Of a stretch of DNA of 64,000 nt, positions 1 to 8,907 are shown piece by piece. Under the pieces are notes generated by a model. The model was not told the origin of the DNA and did no database searches. It saw only the letters and a program-made list of their open reading frames with translations. The stretch is from Exiguobacterium sp. J17977 (GTDB lineage Bacteria > Bacillota > Bacilli > Exiguobacteriales > Exiguobacteriaceae). Numbering within the stretch: position 1 is the first letter of the stretch; each line of letters starts with the position of its first letter. The position numbers and the translations under genes were made by a program. The stretch spans positions 62,001 through 126,000 of the forward strand of contig NZ_JAEQBB010000005.1 in the NCBI RefSeq assembly GCF_018616375.1, in the 5' to 3' direction.

Positions 1-387
1 GAGTCGGATACGTTCCTTCGCGGTTTCCTCGGACGCATGCTCTTCTCAGGCGAAGAAGTCATGAAGAAAGCATCTGTCCTCTCAGGGGGAGAGAAAGTAC
101 GTTGCATGCTCTCGAAAATGATGCTGTCGAACTCGAACGTCCTCGTCCTCGACGATCCGACGAATCACTTGGACCTCGAGTCGATCACAGCGCTCAACAA
201 CGGGCTCGAGACGTTCAAAGGCGTACTCCTCTTCAGCTCGCATGACCATCAGCTCATCTCAACGATTGCCACGCGCATCATCGAAGTGACGCCGAACGGG
301 ATTGTCGACAAAGAAGCGACGTATGACGAGTTCCTCGAGAACGAATCGCTCCAACAACAAGTCGAATCACTCTATCAGAACGCATAA
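1..387 (+). CDS. ABC-F family ATPase, C-terminal part (YkpA/YbiT-like), cut by the window edge
   Basis: This is the last 128 residues of an ABC-F protein. The frame is open from base 1, so the start lies upstream. It shows the second ATP-binding domain: the signature motif LSGGEKVRCMLSKMML, the Walker B LVLDDPTNHLDLES and the switch histidine in SSHDHQ. ABC-F proteins are soluble, have no membrane domain and act on the ribosome E site. The long conserved stretch around the signature is the form seen in the B. subtilis YkpA / E. coli YbiT subgroup, whose job is less clear than that of antibiotic-resistance ABC-Fs. The gene ends at a strong shared terminator. Confidence 0.9.
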   Translation, partial: ESDTFLRGFLGRMLFSGEEVMKKASVLSGGEKVRCMLSKMMLSNSNVLVLDDPTNHLDLESITALNNGLETFKGVLLFSSHDHQLISTIATRIIEVTPNGIVDKEATYDEFLENESLQQQVESLYQNA

Positions 388-390
388 GAA

Positions 391-420
391 AAACGATCGG
401 CCGCGGCCGATCGTTTTTTA
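391..420. terminator. Bidirectional terminator
   Basis: A perfect 13-bp inverted repeat (AAACGATCGGCCG and its complement) is followed by a T-run on the plus strand and by TTTTTC on the minus strand. It lies between the converging ABC-F and lipoprotein genes. Confidence 0.9.
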
Positions 421-1167
421 TTTGACCTCGACGGTCTCCATGATGTGTTCATGGATGTCGTGTCCTTTTGTCACATGGACTTGAACGTTATACGTACCGG
501 CCTCAGGGAATGTATGCTCACCCGCATAGTTTCCGCCTTCCGTTTCTTCGAGTTTCACCCACTCGTGTTTGTCTGCACCGTCTTTAAACACTTCAAGTTG
601 AACATCCGCACCTGTCAACGCCTCATGCTCAATCTCGACGTTCACGGTGAACGGTTGGGCTTCCTCGGCGACCGCTTGTGTCGGGTCGAGGACGATGTCC
701 GCTCCGGCGTGATGGTGATGATCTTCTTCAGCCTCTGCTTCCGCCGCTGTCTCTGGATGACCGACCGTCACGTTCATCGTCGGCATCGTATGCATCGACC
801 GAGCCGTTACATGCACTTGAACCGTATAGACCGCTTCTTCGGCAAACGACGTCTCCACCTCATATACGCCGTCTTCTGTGAGCGTCGCTTTTGTCATCTC
901 GCTCTCTTCCTTGGCACCGTTCTTCCAGACTTCGAACTTAATTTCGTCGGCGTCATCGACCGCTTTCCCGTCTTGTGTGACGCGAACCGCCAATGTGACC
1001 GCCTCGTCTTTATCGGCTGTCGCCGGCACGTTCAATTCTGCTTCTACCGGCTCCATCGATGGCGTGGTCTCGGCGCTTTTTGTTGTCTCATCTGTCCCGC
1101 ACGCTCCGAGAACGAATAGACCGACCAGTCCAAACGTTACACCCAATCGTTTCATCATGTTGTTCAT
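418..1167 (-). CDS. Lipoprotein with two YtkA-like domains and a His-rich linker
   Basis: The 249-aa protein has a lipoprotein signal: a short basic N-terminus, a hydrophobic core and the lipobox LGAC with Cys23 as the expected lipidated residue. Two similar beta-sandwich repeats follow (about residues 45-135 and 155-249), each ending in a Y-x-V-Q-V-H-V-T strand, as in the YtkA-like family. Between them is an acidic linker with HHHH. Histidine, methionine and aspartate are frequent (e.g. SMHTMPTM, HDIHEHIME), which suggests binding of a metal such as copper or zinc outside the membrane; that is inference. The start is supported by an AGGGGG site. The gene stands alone and converges on the ABC-F gene. 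Confidence 0.75.
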   Translation of the reverse strand: MNNMMKRLGVTFGLVGLFVLGACGTDETTKSAETTPSMEPVEAELNVPATADKDEAVTLAVRVTQDGKAVDDADEIKFEVWKNGAKEESEMTKATLTEDGVYEVETSFAEEAVYTVQVHVTARSMHTMPTMNVTVGHPETAAEAEAEEDHHHHAGADIVLDPTQAVAEEAQPFTVNVEIEHEALTGADVQLEVFKDGADKHEWVKLEETEGGNYAGEHTFPEAGTYNVQVHVTKGHDIHEHIMETVEVK

Positions 1168-1362
1168 ATTGAATCCCCCTATTCAATCGCTTACATTCTT
1201 CACACATTGTTCATGATAGCACCCTTTTTTCGGAAATGTGTGAGGATTGTGTGATATTTTCCGAGTTTACCACTCATAAATTGAACACAAATTTTGAGAG
1301 ATATTATCCAAAAAATCCTTTGCCTTATTTTAGGATTGGACGATGTTTGCCATCAAAAGGGG

Positions 1363-1379
1363 GTATATAAAATATATAC
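1363..1379. promoter_or_regulatory. AT-rich inverted repeat upstream of the deacetylase
   Basis: GTATATA-AAA-TATATAC is a perfect 7-bp inverted repeat in the 278-bp gap 1168-1445, about 70 bases before the deacetylase start. It could be an operator or part of a promoter. I found no convincing -35/-10 pair to anchor it, and I recognise nothing else in this gap. Confidence 0.3.
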
Positions 1380-1445
1380 ACAGCTCAATATATGGAAAGC
1401 CTTAACATCAAGATACATACACCCAAGAATGGAGGCGAAACCAAA

Positions 1446-2462
1446 ATGAAGAGCAGGTTCGTACGTGTGTTAATGGCCTTGTTGATCATGTTGGCACCGT
1501 TAGTCGCTTATCCAAAATCGGCCGATGCCGCCGCGTCGAAATTCATCACGAGCGTGAACACGACGAGTAAAGTCGTTGCGTTGACGTTCGATGACGGAGC
1601 GGATGGTGCGAATACGAATAAGATTTTGGACATACTTGCCAAGAATAATGTCAAAGCCACTTTCTTTTTGACTGGATCGGGCGCCAATAACCATCCCCAA
1701 TACATCAAAAACATCGCCGCTAAAGGTCACCAATTCGGTAACCATTCGTATACCCATCCAGACTTCACAAAGTTGACCGCCACGCAGATGAAATCGGAAC
1801 TCGATCGGACGGAAGCGAAAGTCAAATCGATTACCGGTAAAACAACAAAACCAATTTTCCGGGCCCCATTCGGCGCCGTTAACAGCGCCGTGTTGAGCGG
1901 GGTCGGTGCTGCCGGCTACGGATACACGATTCAATGGAACATCGATACCGTCGACTGGAAAGGTGTCACCGCTAGCCAAATCAATACGAAAGTACAAGCG
2001 AATATCAAACCGGGCTCCATCGTCTTGATGCACACCGGTGCCGGCGCTCCGGGCACACCGCTCGCCTTGCCGACGATGATTTCGCAATTGAAAGCGAAAG
2101 GCTACAAATTCGTCACCGTCTCGCAGTTGCTCGCTTACCAAAACACATCTACTAGTAAAACGTATACCGTCAAATCAGGTGATACGCTCTATAGCATCGC
2201 TCGTGCTTACGGCGTCACTGTCTCAGCCCTTGCCGCCGCCAACAAAATCACGAACTACAACTTGATTTATGTCGGACAAGTGCTCGTCATCCCAGGTACG
2301 ACCACAACTCCGACAACCGTTAAATACACCGTCAAATCGGGCGATACGCTCTATAAGATCGCAACGATGTATAATACGACCGTCGCCAAGATTGCCGCCG
2401 CCAACAATATTACGAACACGAGCTTGATTTACGTCGGGCAAGTGCTCACGATTCCACGTTGA
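1446..2462 (+). CDS. Secreted polysaccharide deacetylase (NodB domain) with two LysM repeats
   Basis: The 338-aa exported enzyme probably removes acetyl groups from peptidoglycan or a related amino-sugar polymer. A signal peptide ends near ADAAA. The NodB domain follows (about residues 30-215) with the carbohydrate esterase 4 motifs: TFDDG (catalytic Asp and metal Asp), NHSYTH (two metal histidines) and RAPFG. Two LysM modules close the protein, each [10 protein letters not shown]...GQVL.IP, and should hold it on the cell wall. I chose ATG 1446 over the upstream in-frame ATG at 1392 because it follows GGAGG at good spacing and begins the signal peptide. A terminator follows. Confidence 0.9.
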   Translation: MKSRFVRVLMALLIMLAPLVAYPKSADAAASKFITSVNTTSKVVALTFDDGADGANTNKILDILAKNNVKATFFLTGSGANNHPQYIKNIAAKGHQFGNHSYTHPDFTKLTATQMKSELDRTEAKVKSITGKTTKPIFRAPFGAVNSAVLSGVGAAGYGYTIQWNIDTVDWKGVTASQINTKVQANIKPGSIVLMHTGAGAPGTPLALPTMISQLKAKGYKFVTVSQLLAYQNTSTSKTYTVKSGDTLYSIARAYGVTVSALAAANKITNYNLIYVGQVLVIPGTTTTPTTVKYTVKSGDTLYKIATMYNTTVAKIAAANNITNTSLIYVGQVLTIPR

Positions 2463-2466
2463 ACGC

Positions 2467-2500
2467 AAAAGAGATGATGCCGCGGCATCATCTCTTTTTT
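2467..2500. terminator. Bidirectional terminator
   Basis: A perfect 16-bp inverted repeat (AAAAGAGATGATGCCG and complement) ends in a T-run on the plus strand and in A-rich sequence usable on the minus strand. It is shared by the deacetylase gene and aceA. Confidence 0.9.
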
Positions 2501-2502
2501 AT

Positions 2503-3777
2503 TTACTTCACTTCAAACTGCTCGGCCTCGGTCGATCCGGCCAGTGCCGTCGTTGACGACTGGCCTCCGGAAATGACGAGTGACACTTCATCAAAGTACC
2601 CGGTTCCGACTTCGCGCTGGTGACGTGTCGCCGTATAACCATGCTGCTCCGCCGAGAATTCAGCTTGCTGCAACTCGGAATAGGCAGCCATCCCGCGGTC
2701 TTTGTATCCGCGTGCGAGTTCGAACATCCCGAAGTTGAGCGAGTGGAAGCCCGCGAGCGTGACGAATTGGAACTTATACCCCATCGCACCGATCTCTTGT
2801 TGGAACGTTGCGATTTCCTCGTCCGACAGCTTCTTCTTCCAGTTGAACGAAGGTGAGCAGTTGTAAGCGAGCAGTTTGCCCGGATATTTCGCGTGAATCG
2901 CATTTGCGAATTGACGTGCCTCGTCCAAATCGGGCTCGGACGTCTCGCACCAGACGAGGTCAGCATACGGTGCATAGGCCAGACCGCGCGCGATGGCCTG
3001 CTCGATGCCTGCCTCGGTGCGGTAAAACCCTTCCGGTGTCCGGTCGCCGATGATGAACGGATGATCGATTGGGTCGATGTCGCTCGTAATCAAATTCGCC
3101 GCGTGGGCGTCTGTCCGGGCGACGATCACCGTCGACACCCCCATGACGTCTGCCGCGAGTCTTGCGGCAATCAAGTTTTTCACAGCTGTCTGTGTCGGTA
3201 GCAACACTTTCCCGCCGAGATGTCCGCACTTCTTCTCCGACGACAGTTGATCCTCAAGATGGACACCGGCTGCCCCCGCCTCAATCATCGCTTTCGTCAA
3301 TTCAAATACGTTGAGCACACCGCCGAAACCTGCCTCCATGTCAGCGACGATCGGGGCGAACCAATGCGTATCGCCTTTTCCTTCCGCCGTTTGGATTTGG
3401 TCGGCGCGTTGAAGCGCCTGATTGATTCGTTTGACGACGCTCGGCACCGAGTTGGCCGGATACAGGCTTTGGTCCGGATACATGTGTCCCGACAAGTTCG
3501 CGTCGGCGGCAACTTGCCAACCGCTCAAATAGATGGCCTCCAGACCAGCCTTTACTTGCTGGATGGCCTGGTTCCCCGTCAACGCCCCGAGCGCGTGGAC
3601 GTAGTCCCGCTCATGAAGCAGATTCCACAACCGCTCTGCCCCTTTTGTCGCGAGCGTATGTTCAATCAATACCGATCCCCGAAGTCGCATCACGTCTTCC
3701 ACTCCGTATGGACGTTCGACCCCATCAAATCGTTCCGACTGTATCATTTCCTCAATTTGTGCGTGTTGTTCGTTCAT
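2503..3777 (-). CDS. aceA: Isocitrate lyase
   Basis: The enzyme cleaves isocitrate to glyoxylate and succinate, the first step of the glyoxylate shunt. The 424-aa length is typical. It carries the family signature KKCGH with the catalytic Cys, the metal-site segment [10 protein letters not shown], and the substrate region [15 protein letters not shown] 3777 is preferred over ATG 3783: AGGAGG lies 7 bases before the former and only 1 before the latter. It is downstream of glcB and the 98-aa gene on the same strand. A 60-bp gap containing the TGTTATATAACA palindrome precedes it, so it may also have its own regulated promoter. Confidence 0.97.
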   Translation of the reverse strand: MNEQHAQIEEMIQSERFDGVERPYGVEDVMRLRGSVLIEHTLATKGAERLWNLLHERDYVHALGALTGNQAIQQVKAGLEAIYLSGWQVAADANLSGHMYPDQSLYPANSVPSVVKRINQALQRADQIQTAEGKGDTHWFAPIVADMEAGFGGVLNVFELTKAMIEAGAAGVHLEDQLSSEKKCGHLGGKVLLPTQTAVKNLIAARLAADVMGVSTVIVARTDAHAANLITSDIDPIDHPFIIGDRTPEGFYRTEAGIEQAIARGLAYAPYADLVWCETSEPDLDEARQFANAIHAKYPGKLLAYNCSPSFNWKKKLSDEEIATFQQEIGAMGYKFQFVTLAGFHSLNFGMFELARGYKDRGMAAYSELQQAEFSAEQHGYTATRHQREVGTGYFDEVSLVISGGQSSTTALAGSTEAEQFEVK

Positions 3778-3819
3778 ATCCATTCCTCCTGTATTATATT
3801 AATTTTATTTTTAATCATT

Positions 3820-3831
3820 TGTTATATAACA
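3820..3831. promoter_or_regulatory. Candidate operator TGTTATATAACA upstream of aceA
   Basis: A perfect 12-bp palindrome lies 43 bases before the aceA start. It overlaps a possible -10 (TATATA) for aceA. The same 12 bases occur upstream of the alanine symporter gene, and two 11/12 copies lie upstream of glcB. A shared repressor is inferred; the regulator is not known. Confidence 0.5.
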
Positions 3832-3843
3832 GATAGTGCGTGC

Positions 3844-4140
3844 TTAATCCAAGTATGCGCAGCACTCGAGCGCCGACTTGAAGGACGAGTGTTCCATGCC
3901 GCAGCACCGACAGACGTTCTCTTCATCACGTTCTTCCGGTTTGCGGAACACGACGACTTCTTCGACTGGCTCTCTCATGATTTGAAGAGATCCGTCGGCC
4001 CGATCGAGGACGAGGCGCATCAAGTCGTTCCCGTAGACGAACGCCGTATTGGCGAGCATCGCTGTCGATTCCCCTGAGATGATGCGACGGACGACCCAAC
4101 GTTCAATTAACTGTTCGCTTTCGATTTTTTTCGTTGTCAT
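3844..4140 (-). CDS. Uncharacterised 98-aa Cys-rich protein between glcB and aceA
   Basis: I do not recognise this family. It starts at ATG 4140, which overlaps the glcB stop as ATGA, and a GGAGGA site lies inside the end of glcB, so it should be translationally coupled. The N-terminal two thirds are mixed charged and hydrophobic; the C-terminus has a Cys cluster, CRCCGMEHSSFKSALECC, that could bind zinc or an iron-sulfur cluster. No signal peptide or membrane segment is visible. Its place between the two glyoxylate-shunt enzymes suggests a role tied to that pathway, but this is inference from position only. Confidence 0.75.
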   Translation of the reverse strand: MTTKKIESEQLIERWVVRRIISGESTAMLANTAFVYGNDLMRLVLDRADGSLQIMREPVEEVVVFRKPEERDEENVCRCCGMEHSSFKSALECCAYLD

Positions 4141-6320
4141 AATGATGCTCCTCCTTTTAAATTCGGTGCTATCGTCACTTGTTGTAAAAACTGTCGACGC
4201 CGCCGGTGCAAAATCGGTTCCGTATATCCGTTCGGCGACACGTCGCCTTCGAACACTAAATCTTTCGCCGCTTGATAGGCGATCGAACCCTCCACGTCAG
4301 GCGTCATCGGACGATAATGTGGGTCCGACGCGTTCTGCGCGTCGACGACACCGGCCATCCGGACGAGCGTCGCTTCCACTTGCTCTCGGCTACAGACGCC
4401 ATGATACAACCAGTTGGCCACGTGCTGACTCGAGATGCGGAGCGTCGCCCGGTCTTCCATTAAGCCGACATGATGAATATCGGGCACTTTCGAGCAGCCG
4501 ACACCTTGTTCGACCCAACGGACGACATACCCGAGCAAGCCTTGCAAGTTATTCTCGAGCTCCTCGTTCACGTCTTCGTCCGTGTAGTCTCGCGTGGCAA
4601 GTGGAATCTCAAGCAACCGACTCCGTTCCATCACATGATCGAACGAACGAGCGGTTACTTCACGTTGGACGTCAAAGGCGTCGACTTGATGGTAATGGAT
4701 TGTATGAAGCGTGGCCGCCGTCGGTGATGGGACCCAGGCCGTCGTCGCCCCGGATCGGACATGATTGATTTTTTCGCGCATCATTTCGCCCATACGGTCC
4801 GGCATGGCCCACATTCCTTTCCCGATTTGTCCGCTTCGGTGGAATCCGGCGTCGAGTCCGACCCGGACGTTCGACCGTTCATACGCGTCGAGCCAAGCCG
4901 AGGCTTTCATCTCACCTTTTCGGCGCATCGGTCCGAGCGTGAGCGAGGAGTGAATCTCATCCCCGGTCCGATCGAGAAAGCCTGTATTGATAAAGACGAT
5001 GCGCTCTTTCACTCGTTCAATGCAGTTCTTTAAATTGAGCGACGTCCGACGCTCCTCGTCCATCACACCGACTTTAATCGTGTGACGCGGCAGCTCGAGC
5101 ACATCTTCAATCGCGTCGAACAAATCGTTCGTGAAGGCGACTTCTTTCGAGCCATGCATTTTCGGTTTGACGATATAGATCGAACGTTCGCGAGAATTTT
5201 GTCTAGCGTCGAGATGACGGCTCGAGATGAGCGCTGTGAAAATCCCGTCCAGGATGCCTTCCGGTACTTCACGCCCTGCCTCATCAAGCATCAAATCTGT
5301 CGTCATCAAGTGTCCGACGTTGCGAATGAATAAGAGCGATCGGCCCGGTAGTGTGACTTCACGTCCTTCCGGTCCGATATAGTGTCGGTCCGGGTTCAAC
5401 TTCCGTGTGAGTCGTCTCCCGCCTTTCGTGAATGTCGCCTCGAGTGTCCCGTCCATGAGACCGAGCCAGTTCGAGTAGAGCTGGACCTTCTCTTCGGCGC
5501 ACACGGCTGCGACCGAGTCCTCACAGTCGATGATGGCCGATAACGCTGATTCGAGCTCGATATCGACAAGTCCCGCTCGATCGGTTTGTCCGATTGGATG
5601 GTTCCGGTCAAACTTCAGCTCGACGTGAATCCCGTTGTGGACGAGCAGGAGCTTCTTCGGATCACTCGCCTCCCCAACATAGCCGACGAGACAGTCGTCT
5701 TGAAACGAGACGCGCTCCCCATTGATGATGGCATACGGCCTGCTCTCTGACACGAGATAGCCGTCCGCTTCCGCATGCGAACTGTCTCGGAGCGGGAACG
5801 TGTCGTCGAGAAACTGTTTGGCGTAGGCGATGACCTTCGCCCCCCGTTCCGGATTATATCCAGCCGTCGACTCCTCGTCCGTGTCGATGACGTCCGTCCC
5901 GTACAAAGCGTCGTACAAGCTGCCCCAGCGAGCATTCGCCGCGTTCAACGCATAGCGCGCATTATCGAGCGGGACAACGAGTTGCGGACCAGCCTGCACG
6001 ATTTCTGCGTCGACGTTCGTGACGTCGATCGTAAAGTCGGAAACGATTGGCTCGATGTAGTTAATGTCTTGCAAAAACTGCTCGTATTGGTGCTGATCGA
6101 AGGTTGGACCATGTTCCTTGTACCAGTCCTGTAACAGTCGTTCGTATGCTTCTCGTTCTCGCAACAATGCCTCATTCCGTTCCGTGAAATCGTCTAAAAT
6201 TTGACCGACCCCATCCCAAAACTCTTGCTGTGAAGCCTCTTCGGGCAACACCCGCTCGGCAATCAAGTCGACAAGCGCACGATGGACACGATATGTGCCG
6301 ATGCTTACGTATTGTTCCAA
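4137..6320 (-). CDS. glcB: Malate synthase G
   Basis: The enzyme condenses glyoxylate with acetyl-CoA to malate, the second glyoxylate-shunt step. At 727 aa it is the long G form, not the short A form. Diagnostic blocks are present: NVGHLM, KPKMHGSKEVAFTNDLF, and the C-terminal GVGCSKVPDIHHVGLMED with the catalytic Asp and nearby Cys. The start appears to be TTG at 6320: AGGGAGG lies about 10 bases upstream and no in-frame ATG fits. An out-of-frame ATG-TGA sits between the site and the TTG. Two near-copies of TGTTATATAACA lie in its promoter. It heads the run glcB, 98-aa gene, aceA. Confidence 0.95.
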   Translation of the reverse strand: MEQYVSIGTYRVHRALVDLIAERVLPEEASQQEFWDGVGQILDDFTERNEALLREREAYERLLQDWYKEHGPTFDQHQYEQFLQDINYIEPIVSDFTIDVTNVDAEIVQAGPQLVVPLDNARYALNAANARWGSLYDALYGTDVIDTDEESTAGYNPERGAKVIAYAKQFLDDTFPLRDSSHAEADGYLVSESRPYAIINGERVSFQDDCLVGYVGEASDPKKLLLVHNGIHVELKFDRNHPIGQTDRAGLVDIELESALSAIIDCEDSVAAVCAEEKVQLYSNWLGLMDGTLEATFTKGGRRLTRKLNPDRHYIGPEGREVTLPGRSLLFIRNVGHLMTTDLMLDEAGREVPEGILDGIFTALISSRHLDARQNSRERSIYIVKPKMHGSKEVAFTNDLFDAIEDVLELPRHTIKVGVMDEERRTSLNLKNCIERVKERIVFINTGFLDRTGDEIHSSLTLGPMRRKGEMKASAWLDAYERSNVRVGLDAGFHRSGQIGKGMWAMPDRMGEMMREKINHVRSGATTAWVPSPTAATLHTIHYHQVDAFDVQREVTARSFDHVMERSRLLEIPLATRDYTDEDVNEELENNLQGLLGYVVRWVEQGVGCSKVPDIHHVGLMEDRATLRISSQHVANWLYHGVCSREQVEATLVRMAGVVDAQNASDPHYRPMTPDVEGSIAYQAAKDLVFEGDVSPNGYTEPILHRRRRQFLQQVTIAPNLKGGASL

Positions 6321-6343
6321 GCCGTCACATCCTCCCTTTTAAT

Positions 6344-6355
6344 TGTTATATATCA
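6344..6355. promoter_or_regulatory. Candidate operator (11/12 match), proximal to glcB
   Basis: TGTTATATATCA matches the palindrome TGTTATATAACA at 11 of 12 positions and lies 24 bases before the glcB start, downstream of the predicted transcription start. Its centre is 30 bp, about three helical turns, from the next copy. Confidence 0.4.
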
Positions 6356-6364
6356 GTTGAATAT

Positions 6365-6394
6365 AATATAGACTATTATATAACAGTTTGACAA
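6365..6394 (-). promoter_or_regulatory. Predicted glcB promoter overlapping a divergent marR -35
   Basis: On the minus strand, TTGTCA (6394-6389) and TATATT (6370-6365) are 18 bp apart. The same bases on the plus strand read TTGACA (6388-6393), a consensus -35 for the MarR gene, with a weaker TTTTAT 17 bp on. Divergent promoters therefore share this point, and the operator copy 6374-6385 sits in the glcB spacer. Confidence 0.5.
6374..6385. promoter_or_regulatory. Candidate operator (11/12 match) inside the glcB promoter spacer
   Basis: TATTATATAACA matches TGTTATATAACA at 11 of 12 positions. It lies between the predicted -35 and -10 of glcB and beside the -35 of the MarR gene, as expected for repression and autoregulation. 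Confidence 0.45.
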
Positions 6395-6501
6395 CAGTTT
6401 TTTTGAATCTTTTTATTTGCCTTCTCTCTCAAAACCGATTACGATACATTGTGTGACCTATCAACGATTGATTCATCAATTAGTTTTAAGGAGGATGTCT
6501 C

Positions 6502-6948
6502 ATGCGCGACGCCTGTTCGCTCAGCGACGAAATCCTTTACCACGTCATCACCGTACAAAAAGAACTCGCCCAACTGTTCGATACGGAAATGGACGGACTC
6601 AGTTCGACCCGCTTCGACATTTTGAGCAATTTGCATCACGTCGGACCGTTACGTCAACGTGAACTGCAACAACGGGTCGGAGTCGACCATGCCGCCATCA
6701 CGCGTCACTTGAAACAACTCGAGACACAGGGCTTAATCATGCGCGAACGATGTCTTCAAGACAATCGGGTCATCTTTGTCGATTTGACGGATGACGGTCG
6801 CGAACGGATTGCACATTGGACCGAGCAAAAGAAGTGCTTATCGGACCGACTTTTTGTAAACATGAAGGTAGAGGATCAACAACAGCTACTCGAATTGTTA
6901 AATACATTACAAACCAACATTCAACACGAAAGGAAGACCCTTATATGA
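6502..6948 (+). CDS. MarR family transcriptional regulator
   Basis: The 148-aa protein has the MarR winged-helix fold: a recognition region around RQRELQQRVGVDHAAITRHLKQLE and the wing motif QDNRVIFVDLTDDG, which matches the family pattern D-x-R-x-x-x-V-x-L-T. Two or more cysteines (near residues 5, 86 and 109) could sense oxidants, but this is only possible. GGAGG lies 7 bases before ATG 6502. Its stop overlaps the next start as ATGA, making an operon with a nitroreductase. The divergent intergenic region contains two palindrome copies, so it is the best local candidate to regulate itself, the nitroreductase and glcB. Confidence 0.9.
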   Translation: MRDACSLSDEILYHVITVQKELAQLFDTEMDGLSSTRFDILSNLHHVGPLRQRELQQRVGVDHAAITRHLKQLETQGLIMRERCLQDNRVIFVDLTDDGRERIAHWTEQKKCLSDRLFVNMKVEDQQQLLELLNTLQTNIQHERKTLI

Positions 6949-7580
6949 ACACGACTACACAAAAAGACTTTATGGAGATCGTCAAAGGACGCCGCTCGAT
7001 TCGCATCTATGATGAGAACGTCAAAATCTCGAAAGAAGAGATGACACAAATCTTGGAGGAAGCGACGACGGCTCCGTCTTCACTCAACCTACAACCGTGG
7101 CGCTTCGTCGTCATCGATAGCGCGGAAGGCAAAGACACGCTCCTCCCGCTCGCAAGCTTCAACAAACGCCAAGTCGAGACGTCATCTGCCGTCATCGCCA
7201 TCTTCGCCGATTATCAAATGGCCGATTACACAGAAGAGATTTTCGATACGGCCGTTGAACGTGGCCTCATGCCTCCAGACGTCCGCGACCGCCAAGTCGA
7301 CATGATTACAGGCATTTTCAAAGACGCGCCGAAAGAATCGATCAAAGACAGCATCTTGCTCGACTCAGGTCTCGTCGCGATGCAGCTCATGCTCGTCGCC
7401 CGCGCCCACGGCTACGACACGAACCCGATCGGTGGCTACGACAAAGCGAACATCGCGGAAGCGTTCGGCCTCGAGAAAGAGCGCTACCTTCCGGTCATGC
7501 TCCTCTCAATCGGAAAAGCCGCGGAAGACGGTTATCAATCGGTCCGCTTCCCAATCGACCGCATCACCGACTGGAAATAA
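6945..7580 (+). CDS. Nitroreductase family oxidoreductase (FMN)
   Basis: The 211-aa protein belongs to the FMN-dependent nitroreductase family, which reduces nitro groups, quinones or flavins with NAD(P)H. The N-terminal RRSIRIYDE phosphate-binding segment, the SSLNLQPWRFVV block and the C-terminal GIGK-like turn (LLSIGKAAEDG) are typical. ATG 6945 overlaps the stop of the MarR gene (ATGA), so I use it and not the upstream in-frame start. MarR-controlled nitroreductases often respond to quinone or electrophile stress; here that is inference. A strong terminator follows. Confidence 0.9.
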   Translation: MNTTTQKDFMEIVKGRRSIRIYDENVKISKEEMTQILEEATTAPSSLNLQPWRFVVIDSAEGKDTLLPLASFNKRQVETSSAVIAIFADYQMADYTEEIFDTAVERGLMPPDVRDRQVDMITGIFKDAPKESIKDSILLDSGLVAMQLMLVARAHGYDTNPIGGYDKANIAEAFGLEKERYLPVMLLSIGKAAEDGYQSVRFPIDRITDWK

Positions 7581-7582
7581 GC

Positions 7583-7617
7583 AAAAGCTCAAGCGCCTCG
7601 GCGCTTGAGCTTTTTTT
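7583..7617. terminator. Bidirectional terminator
   Basis: A 15-bp stem (AAAAGCTCAAGCGCC paired with its complement, 2-base centre) ends in a seven-T run and separates two converging nitroreductase genes. Confidence 0.9.
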
Positions 7618-8278
7618 ATCCGATGTATTTGACGACCTCGTTAAAATCGCGGCGAGTCTTCGGCGCGAAGTCACGGGCCCGATGTCCGAACGCGACCATG
7701 ACCGAGAGCGACCAGGCGCCTCGTTCCATGACGCCTTCCGAAATCAACAATTCGTCAATCTCAGCTTGATTGAACCCTTCAATCGGGCATGAATCGACAC
7801 CGATTTGGGCGGCGGCCGTCATCATGTTGCCGAGCGGGATGTACGTCTGACGTTTAATCCACTCTTGGAACACACGCTCGTCGTCCAACAATCGATAATC
7901 TTGTTCTTGGAACTCACGGACACGTTTTACGCGAAGGGCGTATTCGTCTTCCGTCCGCCCTTGGACGTCCGTGACGATGTGACGGATATAGTCCGAATCG
8001 TAGCGCATCGCTTCAGGCGTCCGCGCCAAAATCAACACGAAATGGCTTGCCGTCAACGCTTGTCCTTGCGCGCCCCAAGCATGGTCTTTAATCTTTTGGA
8101 GCAAGTCTTCGCGACGAACGACGACGAACTGCCACGGCTCGAAACCGAACGAACTCGGTGACAAACGGCCCGTCTCCAAGATGAACTCGAAATCTTCCTC
8201 ATCGATTTTTCGGTCCGCGTCGAACTCTTTCGTCGCTTGACGCCAACGATACGCGTCTAAAATATCTTCTTTTTTCAC
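7616..8278 (-). CDS. NAD(P)H-dependent nitroreductase (NfsB/YfkO-like)
   Basis: This 220-aa FMN nitroreductase is only distantly like the one next door. It has the opening YRWRQATKEFD, the block SPSSFGFEPWQFVVV, the segment GNMMTAAAQIGVDSCPIEGF and a C-terminal MVAFGHR turn, all typical of the NfsB/YfkO group that reduces nitroaromatics and quinones. The longest frame begins at TTG 8302 and overlaps the upstream methyltransferase, but GTG 8278 gives the usual family start (M-K-K-E-D) and follows GGGGAG at 9 bases, so I prefer it. Confidence 0.88.
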   Translation of the reverse strand: MKKEDILDAYRWRQATKEFDADRKIDEEDFEFILETGRLSPSSFGFEPWQFVVVRREDLLQKIKDHAWGAQGQALTASHFVLILARTPEAMRYDSDYIRHIVTDVQGRTEDEYALRVKRVREFQEQDYRLLDDERVFQEWIKRQTYIPLGNMMTAAAQIGVDSCPIEGFNQAEIDELLISEGVMERGAWSLSVMVAFGHRARDFAPKTRRDFNEVVKYIG

Positions 8279-8295
8279 GATTCTCCACTCCCCAT

Positions 8296-8907
8296 TCACC
8301 AAGATGACTCCATCATATCAAAACGATAAATGAGAAAGCGCTCATGAAGATTCTTCAATGGTAATCGGACATCCTGTACGTAGCGAAACGGCGTCTCATC
8401 GTTCAGAAAATGTAAGTACTCATCGGCTGGATAATAGAGGATGAGGTCGACCGGACGCGGCGTTCGCTCGACCGAGTCGATGATGTTCGCGACGACCTGG
8501 CGGAACACGTTCACCGAGAAAGGGTTAAAGAAGTAGAAACGGTTCGCCTCAACGGGCACCTCGAACTGTTCGGCGTAGCCGCGAACGAGCTGAACACTGC
8601 CACGCGTCCGATGTTTCTTGGCATAGTTCATCCAATTCGCAAGCGCCGCCTCGTGGAAGCCCCCGTCCATCTCGACACCGATGGCCCGGACCCGAAACGT
8701 ATAGGCGAGATAAAACGGGAGCCGCCCCTTCCCCGAACCGAAATCGACGACCGTGTCCGTAGCGGCGAGCGGGTAGGCGTCGCGCAACAAGTCGAGCGCC
8801 TCATATGGGGTCGGTTCATAGCGATGGTATTCAGCCGAGGCCGGGAATCCTTGTTGCGGTTTCGCCGTCTCGATTTGAAGCAATCGTTCATAGTCTTGTT
8901 CAGTCAT
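8296..8907 (-). CDS. SAM-dependent methyltransferase
   Basis: The 203-aa protein is a class I methyltransferase by motif I, VVDFGSGKGRLPFYLA (about residues 53-68), followed by an acidic residue at the end of strand 2 (GVEMD). FFNPF takes the place of the usual motif IV and may shape the active site. The substrate cannot be told from sequence. AAGGACAG precedes ATG 8907. It is followed within a few bases by the nitroreductase, so the two are probably co-transcribed. Confidence 0.8.
   Translation of the reverse strand: MTEQDYERLLQIETAKPQQGFPASAEYHRYEPTPYEALDLLRDAYPLAATDTVVDFGSGKGRLPFYLAYTFRVRAIGVEMDGGFHEAALANWMNYAKKHRTRGSVQLVRGYAEQFEVPVEANRFYFFNPFSVNVFRQVVANIIDSVERTPRPVDLILYYPADEYLHFLNDETPFRYVQDVRLPLKNLHERFLIYRFDMMESSW

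Noticed and set aside
445-1119. Long plus-strand ORF opposite the lipoprotein gene
   Set aside because: It is a shadow of the real gene; it lacks a ribosome site and has a nonsense-like composition rich in Arg, Cys and His.
3220-4077. Long plus-strand ORF opposite aceA and the 98-aa gene
   Set aside because: It crosses the aceA promoter and two real minus-strand genes, with no ribosome site or recognisable domain.
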